Assembly (NCBI GenBank): GCA_036245525.1
Contig: BTPG01000004.1
Location: 228,896,411-228,960,410, forward strand
Length of the DNA: 64,000 nucleotides
Direction of reading: 5' to 3'
Origin: Semisulcospira habei
Lineage: Eukaryota; Mollusca; Gastropoda; Semisulcospiridae
Part shown: one piece after another, positions 44,985-57,194 of the stretch
How the letters are laid out: each line of letters begins with the position of its first letter
How positions within the stretch are numbered: the stretch's first letter is position 1
Notes under the pieces: generated by a model
Seen by the model: only the letters and a program-made list of their open reading frames with translations
What the model was told of the DNA's origin: nothing
The model's database searches: none
Position numbers and translations under genes: made by a program

Positions 44985-45532
44985 AGTGTGTCAGGAATAG
45001 CTTGGCGTTATCATGGTCAATCCATCTTCTATTGTAGTGTGTCAGGATGAGCTTGGCGCCTCAGGCATTTTCATTGTCAATCTATCTCCTATTGTAGTGT
45101 GTCAGGATGAGCTTGGCGCCATCAGGTGTTATCATGGTCAATTAATCTCCTATTGTAGTGTGTCAGGATGAGCTTGGCGCCATCAGGCGTTATCATGGTC
45201 AATTAATCTCCTATTGTGTGTCAGGATGAGCTTGGCGCCATCAGGCGTTATCATGGTCAATTAATCTCCTATTGTAGTGTCAGGATGAGCTTGGCACCAT
45301 CAGGCGTTATCATGGTCAATTAATCTCCTATTGTAGTGTGTCAGGATGAGCTTGGCACCATCAGGCGTTATCATGGTCAATCCATCTCCTGTTGTAGTGT
45401 GTCACAATGAGCTTGGCGCCATCAGGTGTTATCATGGTCAATCCATCTCCTGTTGTAGTGTGTCACAATGAGCTTGGTGCCATCAGGCGTTATCATGGTC
45501 AATCCATCTCCTGTTGTAGTGTGTCACGGTTA
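44985..45532 (+). repeat. 61-bp tandem array built from a hairpin arm (about 9 units)
   Basis: Unit AGCTTGGCGCCATCAGGCGT, TATCATGGTCAATTAATCTC, CTATTGTAGTGTGTCAGGAT + G. The first 40 bases are the right half of the dispersed hairpin at 44148-44232. Confidence 0.9.
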
Positions 45533-45561
45533 AATGGGTTAACCCCTGTACTACCAGTGGA

Positions 45562-45925
45562 TGAAGATCATTTGTAATCGTACTAAATCCAGTGTCAGAG
45601 AACTCCATACATCACAGGATAATGGCTACAGTGGATGAAGATCATTTGTAATCATACTAAATCCAGTGTCGGAGATCTCCATACATCACAGGATAATGGC
45701 TACAGTGGATGAAGATCATTTGAAATCGTACTAAATCCAGTGTCAGAGAACTCCATACATCACAGGATAATGGCTACATTGGATGAAGATCATTTGAAAT
45801 CGTACTAAATCCAGTGTCAGAGAACTCCATACATCACAGGATAATGGCTACAGTGGATAAAGATCATTTGAAATCGTACTAAATCCAGTGTCAGAGAACT
45901 CCATACATCACAGGATAATGGCTAC
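45562..45925 (+). repeat. 74-bp tandem array (5 units)
   Basis: Unit TGAAGATCATTTGAAATCGT, ACTAAATCCAGTGTCAGAGA, ACTCCATACATCACAGGATA, ATGGCTACAGTGGA; first two units start at 45562 and 45636. Confidence 0.93.
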
Positions 45926-46039
45926 AGAGTAGTTTGAGTGAGAGGCATGGATCCTCACCAGCCCCCACAACTGCTGGGGTTCATGAGGATCTGTGTCTGG
46001 CCCCTGGATTATGTTGACTTTTTCTTGGCAGTGACAGGG
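45926..46039. other. Spacer with a palindromic ATCCTCA motif
   Basis: GGATCCTCACCAGCCCCCAC, then GGGGTTCATGAGGATCTG. A related inverted pair occurs at 61205-61290 and 52390-52460. Confidence 0.6.
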
Positions 46040-49000
46040 TTAAAGTACACAAGAATGGCCAGGCAGACGTGTAACATGCGCCCAGTAGTGGCATGGCAGT
46101 CTGAAAGTGCATTTGGGTTAGAGTACACAGGAATGGCCAGGCAGACGTGTAACATGCACCAGTAGTGGCATGGCAGTCTGAAAGTGCACTTGGGTTAGAG
46201 TACACAATGGCCAGGCAGACGTGTAACAGGCACCCAGTAGTGGCATGGCAGTCTGAAAGTGCACTTGGGTTAGAGTACACAAGAATGGCCAGGCAGACGT
46301 GTAACATGCGCCCAGTAGTGGCATGGCAGTCTGAAAGTGCACTTGGGTTAGAGTACACAGGAATGGCCAGGCAGACGTGTAACATGCACCAGTAGTGGCA
46401 TGGCAGTCTGAAAGTGCACTTGGGTTAGAGTACACAATGGCCAGGCAGACGTGTAACAGGCACCCAGTAGTGGCATGGCAGTCTGAAAGTGCACTTGGGT
46501 TAGAGTACACAAGAATGGCCAGGCAGACGTGTAACATGCACCAGTAGTGGCATGGCAGTCTGAAAGTGCACTTGGGTTAGAGTACACAATGGCCAGGCAG
46601 ACGTGTAACATGCGCCCAGTAGTGGCATGGCAGTCTGAAAGTGCACTTGGGTTAGAGTACACAGGAATGGCCAGGCAGACGTGTAACATGCACCAGTAGT
46701 GGCATGGCAGTCTGAAAGTGCACTTGGGTTAGAGTACACAATGGCCAGGCAGACGTGTAACAGGCACCCAGTAGTGGCATGGCAGTCTGAAAGTGCACTT
46801 GGGTTAGAGTACACAAGAATGGCCAGGCAGACGTGTAACATGCGCCCAGTAGTGGCATGGCAGTCTGAAAGTGCACTTGGGTTAGAGTACACAGGAATGG
46901 CCAGGCAGACGTGTAACATGCACCAGTAGTGGCATGGCAGTCTGAAAGTGCACTTGGGTTAGAGTACACAATGGCCAGGCAGACGTGTAACAGGCACCCA
47001 GTAGTGGCATGGCAGTCTGAAAGTGCACTTGGGTTAGAGTACACAAGAATGGCCAGGCAGACGTGTAACATGCACCAGTAGTGGCATGGCAGTCTGAAAG
47101 TGCACTTGGGTTAGAGTACACAATGGCCAGGCAGACGTGTAACATGCACCCAGTAGTGGCATGGCAGTCTGAAAGTGCACTTGGGTTAGAGTACACAGGA
47201 ATGGCCAGGCAGACGTGTAACAGGCACCCAGTAGTGGCATGGCAGTCTGAAAGTGCACTTGGGTTAGAGTACACAGGAATGGCCAGGCAGACGTGTAACA
47301 TGCACCAGTAGTGGCATGGCAGTCTGAAAGTGCACTTGGGTTAGAGTACACAATGGCCAGGCAGACGTGTAACAGGCACCCAGTAGTGGCATGGCAGTCT
47401 GAAAGTGCACTTGGGTTAGAGTACACAAGAATGGCCAGGCAGACGTGTAACATGTGCCCAGTAGTGGCATGGCAGTCTGAAAGTGCACTTGGGTTAGAGT
47501 ACACAATGGCCAGGCAGACGTGTAACAGGCACCCAGTAGTGGCATGGCAGTCTGAAAGTGCACTTGGGTTAGAGTACACAAGAATGGCCAGGCAGACGTG
47601 TAACATGCACCAGTAGTGGCATGGCAGTCTGAAAGTGCACTTGGGTTAGAGTACACAATGGCCAGGCAGACGTGTAACATGCACCCAGTAGTGGCATGGC
47701 AGTCTGAAAGTGCACTTGGGTTAGAGTACACAGGAATGGCCAGGCAGACGTGTAACATGCACCAGTAGTGGCATGGCAGTCTGAAAGTGCACTTGGGTTA
47801 GAGTACACAATGGCCAGGCAGACGTGTAACAGGCACCCAGTAGTGGCATGGCAGTCTGAAAGTGCACTTGGGTTAGAGTACACAAGAATGGCCAGGCAGA
47901 CGTGTAACATGCGCCCAGTAGTGGCATGGCAGTCTGAAAGTGCACTTGGGTTAGAGTACACAGGAATGGCCAGGCAGACGTGTAACATGCACCAGTAGTG
48001 GCATGGCAGTCTGAAAGTGCACTTGGGTTAGAGTACACAATGGCCAGGCAGACGTGTAACATGCACCCAGTAGTGGCATGGCAGTCTGAAAGTGCACTTG
48101 GGTTAGAGTACACAGGAATGGCCAGGCAGACGTGTAACATGCACCAGTAGTGGCATGGCAGTCTGAAAGTGCACTTGGGTTAGAGTACACAATGGCCAGG
48201 CAGACGTGTAACAGGCACCCAGTAGTGGCATGGCAGTCTGAAAGTGCACTTGGGTTAGAGTACACAAGAATGGCCAGGCAGACGTGTAACATGCGCCCAG
48301 TAGTGGCATGGCAGTCTGAAAGTGCACTTGGGTTAGAGTACACAGGAATGGCCAGGCAGACGTGTAACATGCACCAGTAGTGGCATGGCAGTCTGAAAGT
48401 GCACTTGGGTTAGAGTACACAATGGCCAGGCAGACGTGTAACAGGCACCCAGTAGTGGCATGGCAGTCTGAAAGTGCACTTGGGTTAGAGTACACAAGAA
48501 TGGCCAGGCAGACGTGTAACATGCACCAGTAGTGGCATGGCAGTCTGAAAGTGCACTTGGGTTAGAGTACACAATGGCCAGGCAGACGTGTAACATGCAC
48601 CAGTAGTGGCATGGCAGTCTGAAAGTGCACTTGGGTTAAAGTACACAACAATGGCCAGGCAGACGTGTAACACGCACCAGTAGTGGCATGGCAGTCTGAA
48701 AGTGCACTTGGGTTAGAGTACACAAGAATGGCCAGGCAGACGTGTAACATGCACCAGTAGTGGCATGGCAGTCTGAAAGTGCACTTGGGTTAGAGTACAC
48801 AAGAATGGCCAGGCAGACGTGTAACATGCACCAGTAGTGGCATGGCAGTCTGAAAGTGCACTTGGGTTAGAGTACACAAGAATGGCCAGGCAGACGTGTA
48901 ACATGCACCAGTAGTGGCATGGCAGTCTGAAAGTGCACTTGGGTTAGAGTACACAAGAATGGCCAGGCAGACGTGTAACATGCACCAGTAGTGGCATGGC

Positions 49001-50700
49001 AGTCTGAAAGTGCACTTGGGTTAGAGTACACAATGGCCAGGCAGACGTGTAACATGCACCAGTAGTGGCATGGCAGTCTGAAAGTGCACTTGGGTTAGAG
49101 TACACAAGAATGGCAAGGCAGACGTATAACATGCACCAGTAGTGGCATGGCAGTCTGAAAGTGCACTTGGGTTAGAGTACACAAGAATGGCCAGGCAGAC
49201 GTGTAACATGCACCAGTAGTGGCATGGCAGTCTGAAAGTGCACTTGGGTTAGAGTACACAAGAATGGCCAGGCAGACGTGTAACATGCACCAGTAGTGGC
49301 CTGGCAGTCTGAAAGTGCACTTGGGTTAAAGTACACAATGGCCAGGCAGACGTGTAACATGCACCAGTAGTGGCCTGGCAGTCTGAAAGTGCACTTGGGT
49401 TAGAGTACACAATGGCCAGGCAGACGTGTAACATGCACCAGTAGTGGCGTGGCAGTCTGAAAGTGCACTTGGGTTAGAGTACACAAGAATGGCCAGGCAG
49501 ACGTGTAACATGCGCCAGTAGTGGCATGGCAGTCTGAAAGTGCACATGCGTTGGAGTACACAATGGCCAGGCGGACGTGTAACATGCACCAGTAGTGGCA
49601 TGGCAGTCTGAAAGTGCACTTGGGTTAGAGTACACAAGAATGGCCAGGCAGACGTGTAACATGCACCAGTAGTTGCATGGCAGTCTGAAAGTGCACTTGG
49701 GTTACAGTACACAAGAATGGCCAGGCAGACGTGTAACATGCGCCCAGTAGTGGCATGGCAGTCTGAAAGTGCACTTGGGTTAGAGTACACAAGAATGGCC
49801 AGGCAGACGTGTAACATGCACCAGTAGTGGCATGGCAGTCTGAAAGTGCACTTGGGTTAGAGTACACAATGGCCAGGCAGATGTGTAACATGCACCAGTA
49901 GTGGCATGGCAGTCTGAAAGTGCACTTGGGTTAGAGTACACAAGAATGGCCAGTCAGACGTGTAACATGCACTAGTAGTGACATGGCAGTCTGAAAGTGC
50001 ACTTGGGTTAGAGTACACAATGGCCAGGCAGATGTGTAACATGCACCCAGTAGTGGCATGTCAGTCTGAAAGTGCACTTGGGTTAGAGTACACAAGAATG
50101 GCCAGGCAGATGTGTAACATGCACCCAGTAGTGGCATGGCAGTCTGAAAGTGCACTTGGGTTAAACTACACAAGAATGGCCAGGCAGACGTGTAACCATG
50201 CACCCAGTAGTGGCCTGGCAGTCTGAAAGTGCACTTGGGTTAGAGTACACAAGAATGGCCAGGCAGACGTGTAACATGCACCCAGTAGTGGCATGGCAGT
50301 CTGAAAGTTCACTTGGGTTAGAGTACACAATGGCCAGGCAGACGTGTAACATGCACCAGTAGCGGCATGGCAGTCTGAAAGTACACTTGGGTTAGAGTAC
50401 TCAAGAATGGCCAGGCAGACGTGTAACAGGCACCCAGTAGTGGCATGGCAGTCTGAAAGTGCACTTGGGTTAGAGTACACAATGGCCAGGCAGACGTGTA
50501 ACATGCACCAGTAGTGGCATGGCAGTTTGAAAGTGCACTTGGGTTATTAAGTACACAAGAATGGCCAGGCAGACGTGTAACATGCACCAGTAGTGGCATG
50601 GCAGTCTGAAAGTGCACTTGGGTTAGAGTACACAAGAATGGCCAGGCAGACGTGTAACATGCACCAGTAGTGGCATGGCAGTCGGAAACTGAAAGCGCAC
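46040..50700 (+). repeat. ~77-bp satellite (about 60 units) with higher-order structure
   Basis: Unit ATGGCCAGGCAGACGTGTAA, CATGCACCAGTAGTGGCATG, GCAGTCTGAAAGTGCACTTG, GGTTAGAGTACACAAGA; variants run 74-78 bases. From 46.05 to about 48.6 kb, variants (CACAAGA, CACAGGA or CACA before ATGG; GCGCCC, CACC, GGCACCC or CACCC after) recur in a five-unit order with a 382-base period. From 48.7 kb mostly one 77-base variant repeats. The end (from 49.5 kb) is more diverged. The overlapping ORFs on both strands reading MLHVCLAI or MAWQSESALGL are repeat translations. Confidence 0.96.
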
Positions 50701-50867
50701 TTGAAAAAGCCACGCAGACCTTTTGTATATGTGCTTGTGGAGAATATCCTGTTGCTGGGTAGGAGCGGTGAGCTTTTAGCGGGAACAGTGATTTCTGTGG
50801 ATGATTGACCCCTTAACTACTTCACTCCCACTGTGTGTACATTGTGCGTCTTTGTGTCAATTCAAGG

Positions 50868-51955
50868 TGAAAGAGCTGCAGCTGCCCTATCAACACTGGA
50901 TACAACGTGCTCATTATTATAAAGAGCTGCAGCTGCATGCCCTATCAACACTGGATACAACGTGCTCATTATTATTATTATAAAGAGCTGCAGCTGCCCT
51001 ATCAACACTGGATACAACGTGCTCATTATTATTATTATAAAGAGCTGCAGCTGCCCTATCAACACTGGATACAAAGTGCTCATTATTATTATTATTATAA
51101 AGAGCTGCAGCTGCCTTATCAACACTGGATACAAAGTGCTCATTATTATTATTATAAAGAGCTGCAGCTGCATGCCCTATCAACACTGGATACAACGTGC
51201 TCATTATTATTTTAAAGAGCTGCAGCTGCCCTATCAACACTGGATACAACGTGCTCATTATTATTATTATAAAGAGCTGCAGCTGCATGCCCTATCAACA
51301 CTGGATACAACGTGCTCATTATTATTATTATAAAGAGCTGCAGCTGCATGCCCTATCAACACTGGATACAACGTGCTCATTATTATTATTAATAAAATTG
51401 ATTGATTGTACTTGCTTAACGTCCCGACAGCAACAAGGCTTTCTCAGGACGTGCCTGCACTGCTTGTGAAAAAAAAACAAAAGCAGAACATTGAATTATG
51501 TCGCCAGCCGGTCCAATACGTTAAATAAACCTAACACATGGGGCTAAATAAAGCTAAGACCATTTAGCAACACGCATCCAATATCAAGAGCTACAGGCAG
51601 TGCAGACAGTAGGGAGAGTTTTAAAAAGGCAAATACAGATGAATGGACCTCGTGTAGACAGAAACACATGCCCCAGAATAGAGAAAAACCCACCCTGTGG
51701 GACTGACCAGGGTGACCCTGGGAACTAAAAAATACCTAACCCCACCCAAGTCCCCCAGGGCAGACCCGGGTGGGGGATTATTAATAAAAGAGCTGCAGCT
51801 GCCCTATCAACACTGGATACAACGTGCTCATTATTATTATAAAGAGCTGCAGCTGCCCTATCAACACTGGATACAAAGTGTTACTGTGTGTACATTGTGT
51901 GTCTTTGTGTCAATTCAAGGTGAAAGAGCTGCAGCTGCCCTATCAACACGGGATA
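50868..51955 (+). repeat. 57-bp tandem array with ATT-rich end, split by a SINE-like copy
   Basis: Unit AAAGAGCTGCAGCTGCCCTA, TCAACACTGGATACAACGTG, CTCATTATTATTATTAT, with ATT-number variation and a GCATGCC variant. About nine units precede and three follow the SINE-like copy. The outer flank CTGTGTGTACATTGTG + CGTCTTTGTGTCAATTCAAG at 50829 recurs at 51884. The GTGCTCATTATT end resembles L2-type 3' tails. Confidence 0.9.
51398..51776 (-). mobile_element. SINE-like element, copy 8 (minus strand)
   Basis: 379 bases between copies of ATTATTAATAAAA (51385-51397, 51777-51789). The only family member in reverse orientation here. Confidence 0.93.
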
Positions 51956-52742
51956 CGCATTGATAATGATGATAAAATGTTTAAGCAATCCAGACCGAAA
52001 AGGTGACTGCCAAACGTTTGTATTCAGTTTTATTAAGTTTTAGGCATGCGAATGCCTCTCGCAAACTGTCCTGCTACTCGACACGCATAAATATACATCG
52101 AGCAACACGGTAATATATTTAAAAAACAAACATAATATCGAGAACATTCAAATACATGTACAAAAAGCATAAAAGGCGAAAAAACAACATGATAACGGCA
52201 ACATAAGCTGAAGTTCATCTTGTAATTGGAACATGTCTGAGAGTACAGCATCAATAGAGGAGAAAATCGTGGTATTAGTTTAGAAGTAAAAGGCGATCCT
52301 TAAAAATACTAAATTTAGAAATAGACTTGAGATGCTGGGTAAATTATTCCATGTTTTGCACCTGAAAAGGCCAGGCTAGTTTTATATAGATCCTCATGAG
52401 CCCCCACAGTCAGGATGTAGACCTCTTGTGCTAGTGTGGTGTCCATAGATCCTCATCAGCCCCCACAGTCAGGATGTAGACCTCTTGTGCTAGTGCCATG
52501 TCCATATTATCTCAGCAGTCAATGGCTTAAGGATACATTACAAGGTCACAGGTCGCCCAAAACATTTATTGGGATTGAAACATACCCATTTAGATAATGG
52601 ATAAAAACAACAAATACTGTATGACTTTTGAATTCAATGTGTAAATTGCTGAGCAACAATCGCAATGACATTTGATTATTGTTTTGTTATTTTTGCATGT
52701 GAAAATGATTGTGCTAGCAGCCGTGACCTTTATCCATATTTA
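51956..52742. other. AT-rich sequence, no gene recognised
   Basis: AATCCAGACCGAAAAGGTGA + CTGCCAA at 51988 matches 61820-61850. A two-copy repeat (CAGTCAGGATGTAGACCTCT) lies at 52405-52500. Confidence 0.45.
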
Positions 52743-53860
52743 GCAATACAATACAATAATACTTTATTAATCCCTCATGGGGAAATTCACCATCTGCCCA
52801 TACAACACATGGCATCATCATTCACTCATAAAAATAATTAAATAACCCATAACTTTCAATTAAAGAAATGAACTGTAACAGACGTATTGTTACCTTTGTA
52901 ACACATTTGGCATTAATATATAAATAAAAAATAATAATACTGAGAGGGCTAGTACTAAGGAATGGAAGAATGTTGACCGACACTATCTACTGATATTACT
53001 TTTGAAAAGGGTAACAGCCTGAGGGACAAAAGAGTTGGCAAAACGTGATGTACGACTTTTGGGTACTTGGAGTCTGCCACTTTGTTCGATACGTCCGCTG
53101 TCAAATTCATATCTAAGTGGATGTGTTTTGTCATCAAGAATGTCAGCCAATTTGTTCGTTATCCGTCTGTTGTACAGTGTGTCCAAATTATCCTGTGCCC
53201 TACCAATCACCCCGCCCCCTTTCCGGATTACTTTGTTAAAGCGATCTTGGTCTCTTTTACATAAATTTCTCCCCCAGCACGTCGGTCCAAAAGTTAGAAT
53301 GCTAACAATACTGGAGCAGTAAAACATCTGTAAAAGCTGAGTGATGACATGAAATGATCTGAATTTTCTCAAACAGTATAGACGGGTATGCGTTTTTTTC
53401 ACAATAGCATCTGTGTTTTGTTTCCAGTTGAGCGCGTTGTCAAAAAGAACAGCTAAATACTTGTAGGACTCTACACGCTCAACTTCTGTTCCCTTGATAA
53501 CAACAGGACCGGGATGCTGTTTGTTATTTCTGAAATCTATGACCATCTCTTTTGTTTTGCCAACATGTAATTCAAAATAGTTTCTATCGCACCAGTCTAC
53601 AAAGTCATCGATCTCCTGTCAATAGAGTCTGTCGTCCTCATCTGTAATCAGACCTGTCAGTGCCGTGTCGTCAGCATATTTGTCCATGACACAGTCGTCA
53701 TGAGTAGCTCTACAGTCTGCTGTGTACAAAGAAAACAACAAAGGCGACAGGACAGTCCCCTGTGGTGCACCGGTGTTGGTAAAAAGTACATCTGAGATTA
53801 GATCCGAACTAATTCTGACGTACTGTGGGCGGTTCTTGGCATCGTACGGCGACGGTTAGT
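52743..53860 (-). mobile_element. 5'-truncated Rex1-like LINE
   Basis: On the minus strand: GAPQGTVLSPLLFSLYTADC, then the YADD catalytic box in KYADDTALTG, an in-frame stop near 53620, FVDWCDRNYFELHVGKTKEM, and an open 187-codon stretch (53546-52983) with VERVESYKYLAVLFDNALNW, LYCLRKFRSF and TNKLADILDDKTHPL. This order, and the 3' end CCCCATGAGGGATTAATAAA followed by (ATTGT)n, are what I know from Rex1/Babar LINEs. The stop and truncation make it inactive. Confidence 0.82.
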
Positions 53861-53910
53861 AAAATGTGTCATCAGAATGCTATGGGTTGATAAATACAAT
53901 GAAAGCACAA

Positions 53911-54943
53911 ATGACTGGTGTTCCCCTACACCAATAGACATAGTGATACTATGCTAATAAATTAATAGAAGTTATGATTCCCCTACACCAATAGACACGG
54001 TGATACTATACTAAAAATAGAAGTTATGACTGGTGTTCCCCTATCCCAATAGACACGGTGATACTATGCTAATAATAGAACTTAAGACTGGTGTTCCCCT
54101 ACACCAATAGACACGGTGATACTATGCTAATAATAGAAGTTATGACTGGTGTTCCCCTACACAAATAGACACGGTGATACTATGCTAATAATAGAACGTA
54201 AGACTGGTGTTCCCCTACACCAATAGACACGGTGATACTATGCTGATAATAGAAGTTATGACTGGTGTTCCCCTACACCAATAGACCTAGTGATACTATG
54301 CTAATAATAGAAGTTATGACTGGTGTTCCCCTACACCAATAGACATAGTGATACTATGCTAATAATAGAAGTTATGACTGGTGTCCCCTACACCAATAGA
54401 CATAGTGATACTATGCTAATAATAGAAGTTATGACTGGTGTTCCCCTACACCAATAGACATAGTGATACTATGCTAATAATAGAAGTTATGACTGGTGTT
54501 CCCCTACACCAATAGACCTAGTGATACTATGCTAATAATAGAAGTTATGACTGGTGTTCCCCTACACCAATAGACCTAGTGATACTATGCTAATAATAGA
54601 AGTTATGACTGGTGTTCCCTACACCAATAGACACGGTGGTACTATGCTAATAATAGAAGTTATGACTGGTGTTCCCCTACACCAACAGACACGGTGATAC
54701 TATGCTAATAATAGAAGTTTTGACTGGTGTTCCCTACACCAGTAAACATAGTGATACTATGCTAATAATAGAAGTTATGACTGGTGTTCCCCTACACTAA
54801 TAGACACGGTGATACTATGCTAATAATAGAAGTTATGACTGGTGTTTCCCTACACCATTAGACATAGTGATACTATGCTAATAATAGAAGTTATGATTGG
54901 TGTTCCCCTACACCAGTAAACATAGTGATACTATGCTAATAAT
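53911..54943 (+). repeat. 58-bp satellite, first block (about 18 units)
   Basis: Unit CCCCTACACCAATAGACATA, GTGATACTATGCTAATAATA, GAAGTTATGACTGGTGTT. CATAGT-GAT-ACTATG is a short palindrome in each unit; many units instead read ACACGGTGATAC. Confidence 0.94.
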
Positions 54944-55375
54944 CAGACATGAGACCGGGTTGAGATCAAATTGTAGGAAATCGGAGGGGAGGGGGGAGGG
55001 GGGGGGGTAGTGTTTGAGAGAGAAGGCGCGTGACGGACATACTATACATTCCTTCCAAGGTCCAAAATACTCGATAAGCAGTGGGGGGGGGGGGGGGGGG
55101 GGGGGGAATACTCTAACACTCACCGTGCCACGCTGTACGATTGTGCACACTGCACCATTTTCAAACGAAAACGTTAGCTTGTGCCACTTCCAGTCACACG
55201 GTCATTTCAGCAAAGGGCAATATGCGAATATGGCAGAATGGAGATAATGTTTATTGTTTAACATGCACCATAACTCAAAACAATTTCTCAACAAATTTGC
55301 ACCGATCTCAAAAATGACCAAAATGAAGGGGAAAAAGTAGGATTTCCGCCAAATGTAGGAAAAGTCCTATGCCTG
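54944..55375. mobile_element. 432-bp insertion with short imperfect terminal inverted repeats
   Basis: Interrupts the 58-bp satellite. The ends CAGACATGAGAC and (inverted) CAGGCATAGGAC match at 9 of 12 positions, and AATAAT is on both sides, though that is part of the host repeat. It contains poly-G tracts and no transposase. Possibly a non-autonomous DNA transposon; superfamily unassigned. Confidence 0.5.
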
Positions 55376-55488
55376 AATAATAGAAGTTATGACTGGTGTT
55401 CCCCTACTCCCAATAGACATAGTGATACTATGCTAATAATAGATGTTATGACTGGTGTTCCCATACACCAATAGACATATCGAAGCTA
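55376..55488 (+). repeat. 58-bp satellite, second block (about 2 units)
   Basis: Continues the array between the 432-bp insertion and the L2-like LINE fragment. Confidence 0.9.
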
Positions 55489-56513
55489 CCACCGAAGCTG
55501 CCACCAAACTTGCTGTCTCTCTCATCCTATCTCACATCGACTTTTGCAACTCTCTCCTTTCCGGCTTCCCTCACAACCCCACCCGGGTCTGCCTTGGGGG
55601 ACTTGGGTGGGGTTAGGTTCTTTTAGTTCCAGGGTCACCTGGTCAGCCCCAGGGTGGGTTTCCTTTCTATTCTGGGGCATGTGTTTCTGTCTACCTTGGT
55701 CCATTCACCTGTATTTGTCTTTTAAACTCTCCCAACTGTCTGCACTGCTGTAGCTCTTGATATTGGATGTGTGTTGCTAAATGGTCTTAGCTTTATTTAG
55801 GCCCATGTTGTAGGTTATTTAATGTATTTGACCGGCTGGCGACATACATTCAATTTCTGTTCAGTTTTTTTTTTTTTCACAAGCAGTGCAGGCACGTCCT
55901 GAGAAAGCCTTGTTGCTGTCGGGACGTTAAGCAATGCACAATCAATCAACCCTCACTCCACCACTTTCACTCTCCAGCGCGTCCAGAACAATGCTGCCCA
56001 CCTTGTCCTCAGAAAGAAAACATCTGACCACATCACTCCCCTGCTCAAACTCCTTCACTGGCTTCCCATCCCCAATGCATCCAATACAAGATTCTGTCTC
56101 TCTGCTACAAATCCCTGAACAACTGCGCTCCTGCCTATCTCTCAAACTTACTTCACTTCTACACTCCTACGCTCCGCCTCCGACCCTCTCTGCCTCCACA
56201 TCCCCCGCACCAAACTCAGCACTTTCAGCCCCCGCTCCTTCTCTGTATACGGTCCTTCCACCTGGAACACTCTCTGTCAGAAACACTCGCTCTCCTCCTT
56301 CCAGTCCGCCCTCAAAACTCACCTCTTTCAACAGTTCTAGCACTATATCACCACACCCCCCCACCCCAAGCTGACTGTCGTAATGTATTTCACTATTTGT
56401 GGTACGCGAGTCGTCTAAAGCGTGCGCATGCGTGCGCGAGTTGTGAGTGCGCGCTTAGAGTTATAATTATTATAAGATAAGCGCATTATAAATAGCATAA
56501 TTATTATTTTATT
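55489..56513 (+). mobile_element. 5'-truncated L2-like LINE fragment, split by a SINE-like copy
   Basis: Before the SINE-like copy one frame reads EATTEAATKLAVSLILSHID + FCNSLLSGF. After it another reads TLQRVQNNAAHLVLRKKTSD + HITPLLKLLHWLPIP, the conserved region after the RT in L2-type LINEs. Frames then break. The 3' end reads ATAAGCGCATTATAAATAGC + ATAATTATTATT, the usual L2-type tail. Inserted in the 58-bp satellite. Confidence 0.8.
55575..55949 (+). mobile_element. SINE-like element, copy 9
   Basis: 375 bases, more diverged than the others (many single-base losses). Short target duplication CCCTCAC at 55568-55574 and 55950-55956. Confidence 0.88.
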
Positions 56514-56541
56514 ATTATTATTTACATGGTGATACTATGCT

Positions 56542-57194
56542 TGCTGCGGACCGTGACACCTGGTGCTCCACCATTTACAAGGCAGCTGTCTCCTTTGAGG
56601 ACTTCACAGAGCTAGCCTGAAGGACAAGCGGCTCAGGAGAAAAAACAAGAGATGCCGCAGCTCAGAACCCTGGCCATACCTTCCCCTGCAGCCACTGCGG
56701 TCGAACCTGCCCGTCTCGGATTGGCCTCCGCAGCCACTAACAAGCCTGCAGACGTCGTGGGCAACTCCTATAAAATCTCCCCCACCCGGGTCTGCCCTGG
56801 GGGACTTGGGTGGGGTTAGGTACTTTTTAGTTCCCAGGGTCACCCTGGTCAGCCCCACAGGGTGAGTTTTTCTCTCTATTCTGGGGCATGTGTTTCTGTC
56901 TACCCTTTGTCCATTCACCTGTATTTGCCTTTTTAAAACTGTCCCTACTGTCTGCACTGCCTGTAGCTCTTGATATTGGATGTGTGTTGCTAAATGGTCT
57001 TAGCTTTATTTAGCCCCATTTGTTAGGTTTATTTAACGTATTTGACCGGCTGGCGACATACATTCAATGTTCTGTTTATTTTTTTTTTTCACAAGCAGTG
57101 CAGGCACGTCCTGAGAAAGCCTTGTTGCTGTCGGGACGTTAAGCAATGTACAATCAATCCTATAAAATCTTCGTTCGCGAAGTCAAGCCAAGAG
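56542..57194 (+). mobile_element. 5'-truncated LINE 3' end (same family as 37173 and 44238), split by a SINE-like copy
   Basis: Flanked by an identical 28-base stretch (56514-56541 and 57195-57222), part satellite and part ATT run. Encodes the end of the C-terminal zinc-finger region in broken frames and finishes CTTCG(TTCG)CGAAGTCAAG + CCAAGAG. Confidence 0.88.
56779..57157 (+). mobile_element. SINE-like element, copy 10
   Basis: 379 bases between copies of TCCTATAAAATCT (56766-56778, 57158-57170) within the LINE 3' end. Confidence 0.93.

Noticed and set aside
46040..50700. Dozens of overlapping ORFs on both strands in the ~77-bp satellite (MLHVCLAI.., MAWQSESALGL..)
   Set aside because: They are frame readings of a tandem repeat whose unit is not a multiple of three, with no start context, domain or splice support.
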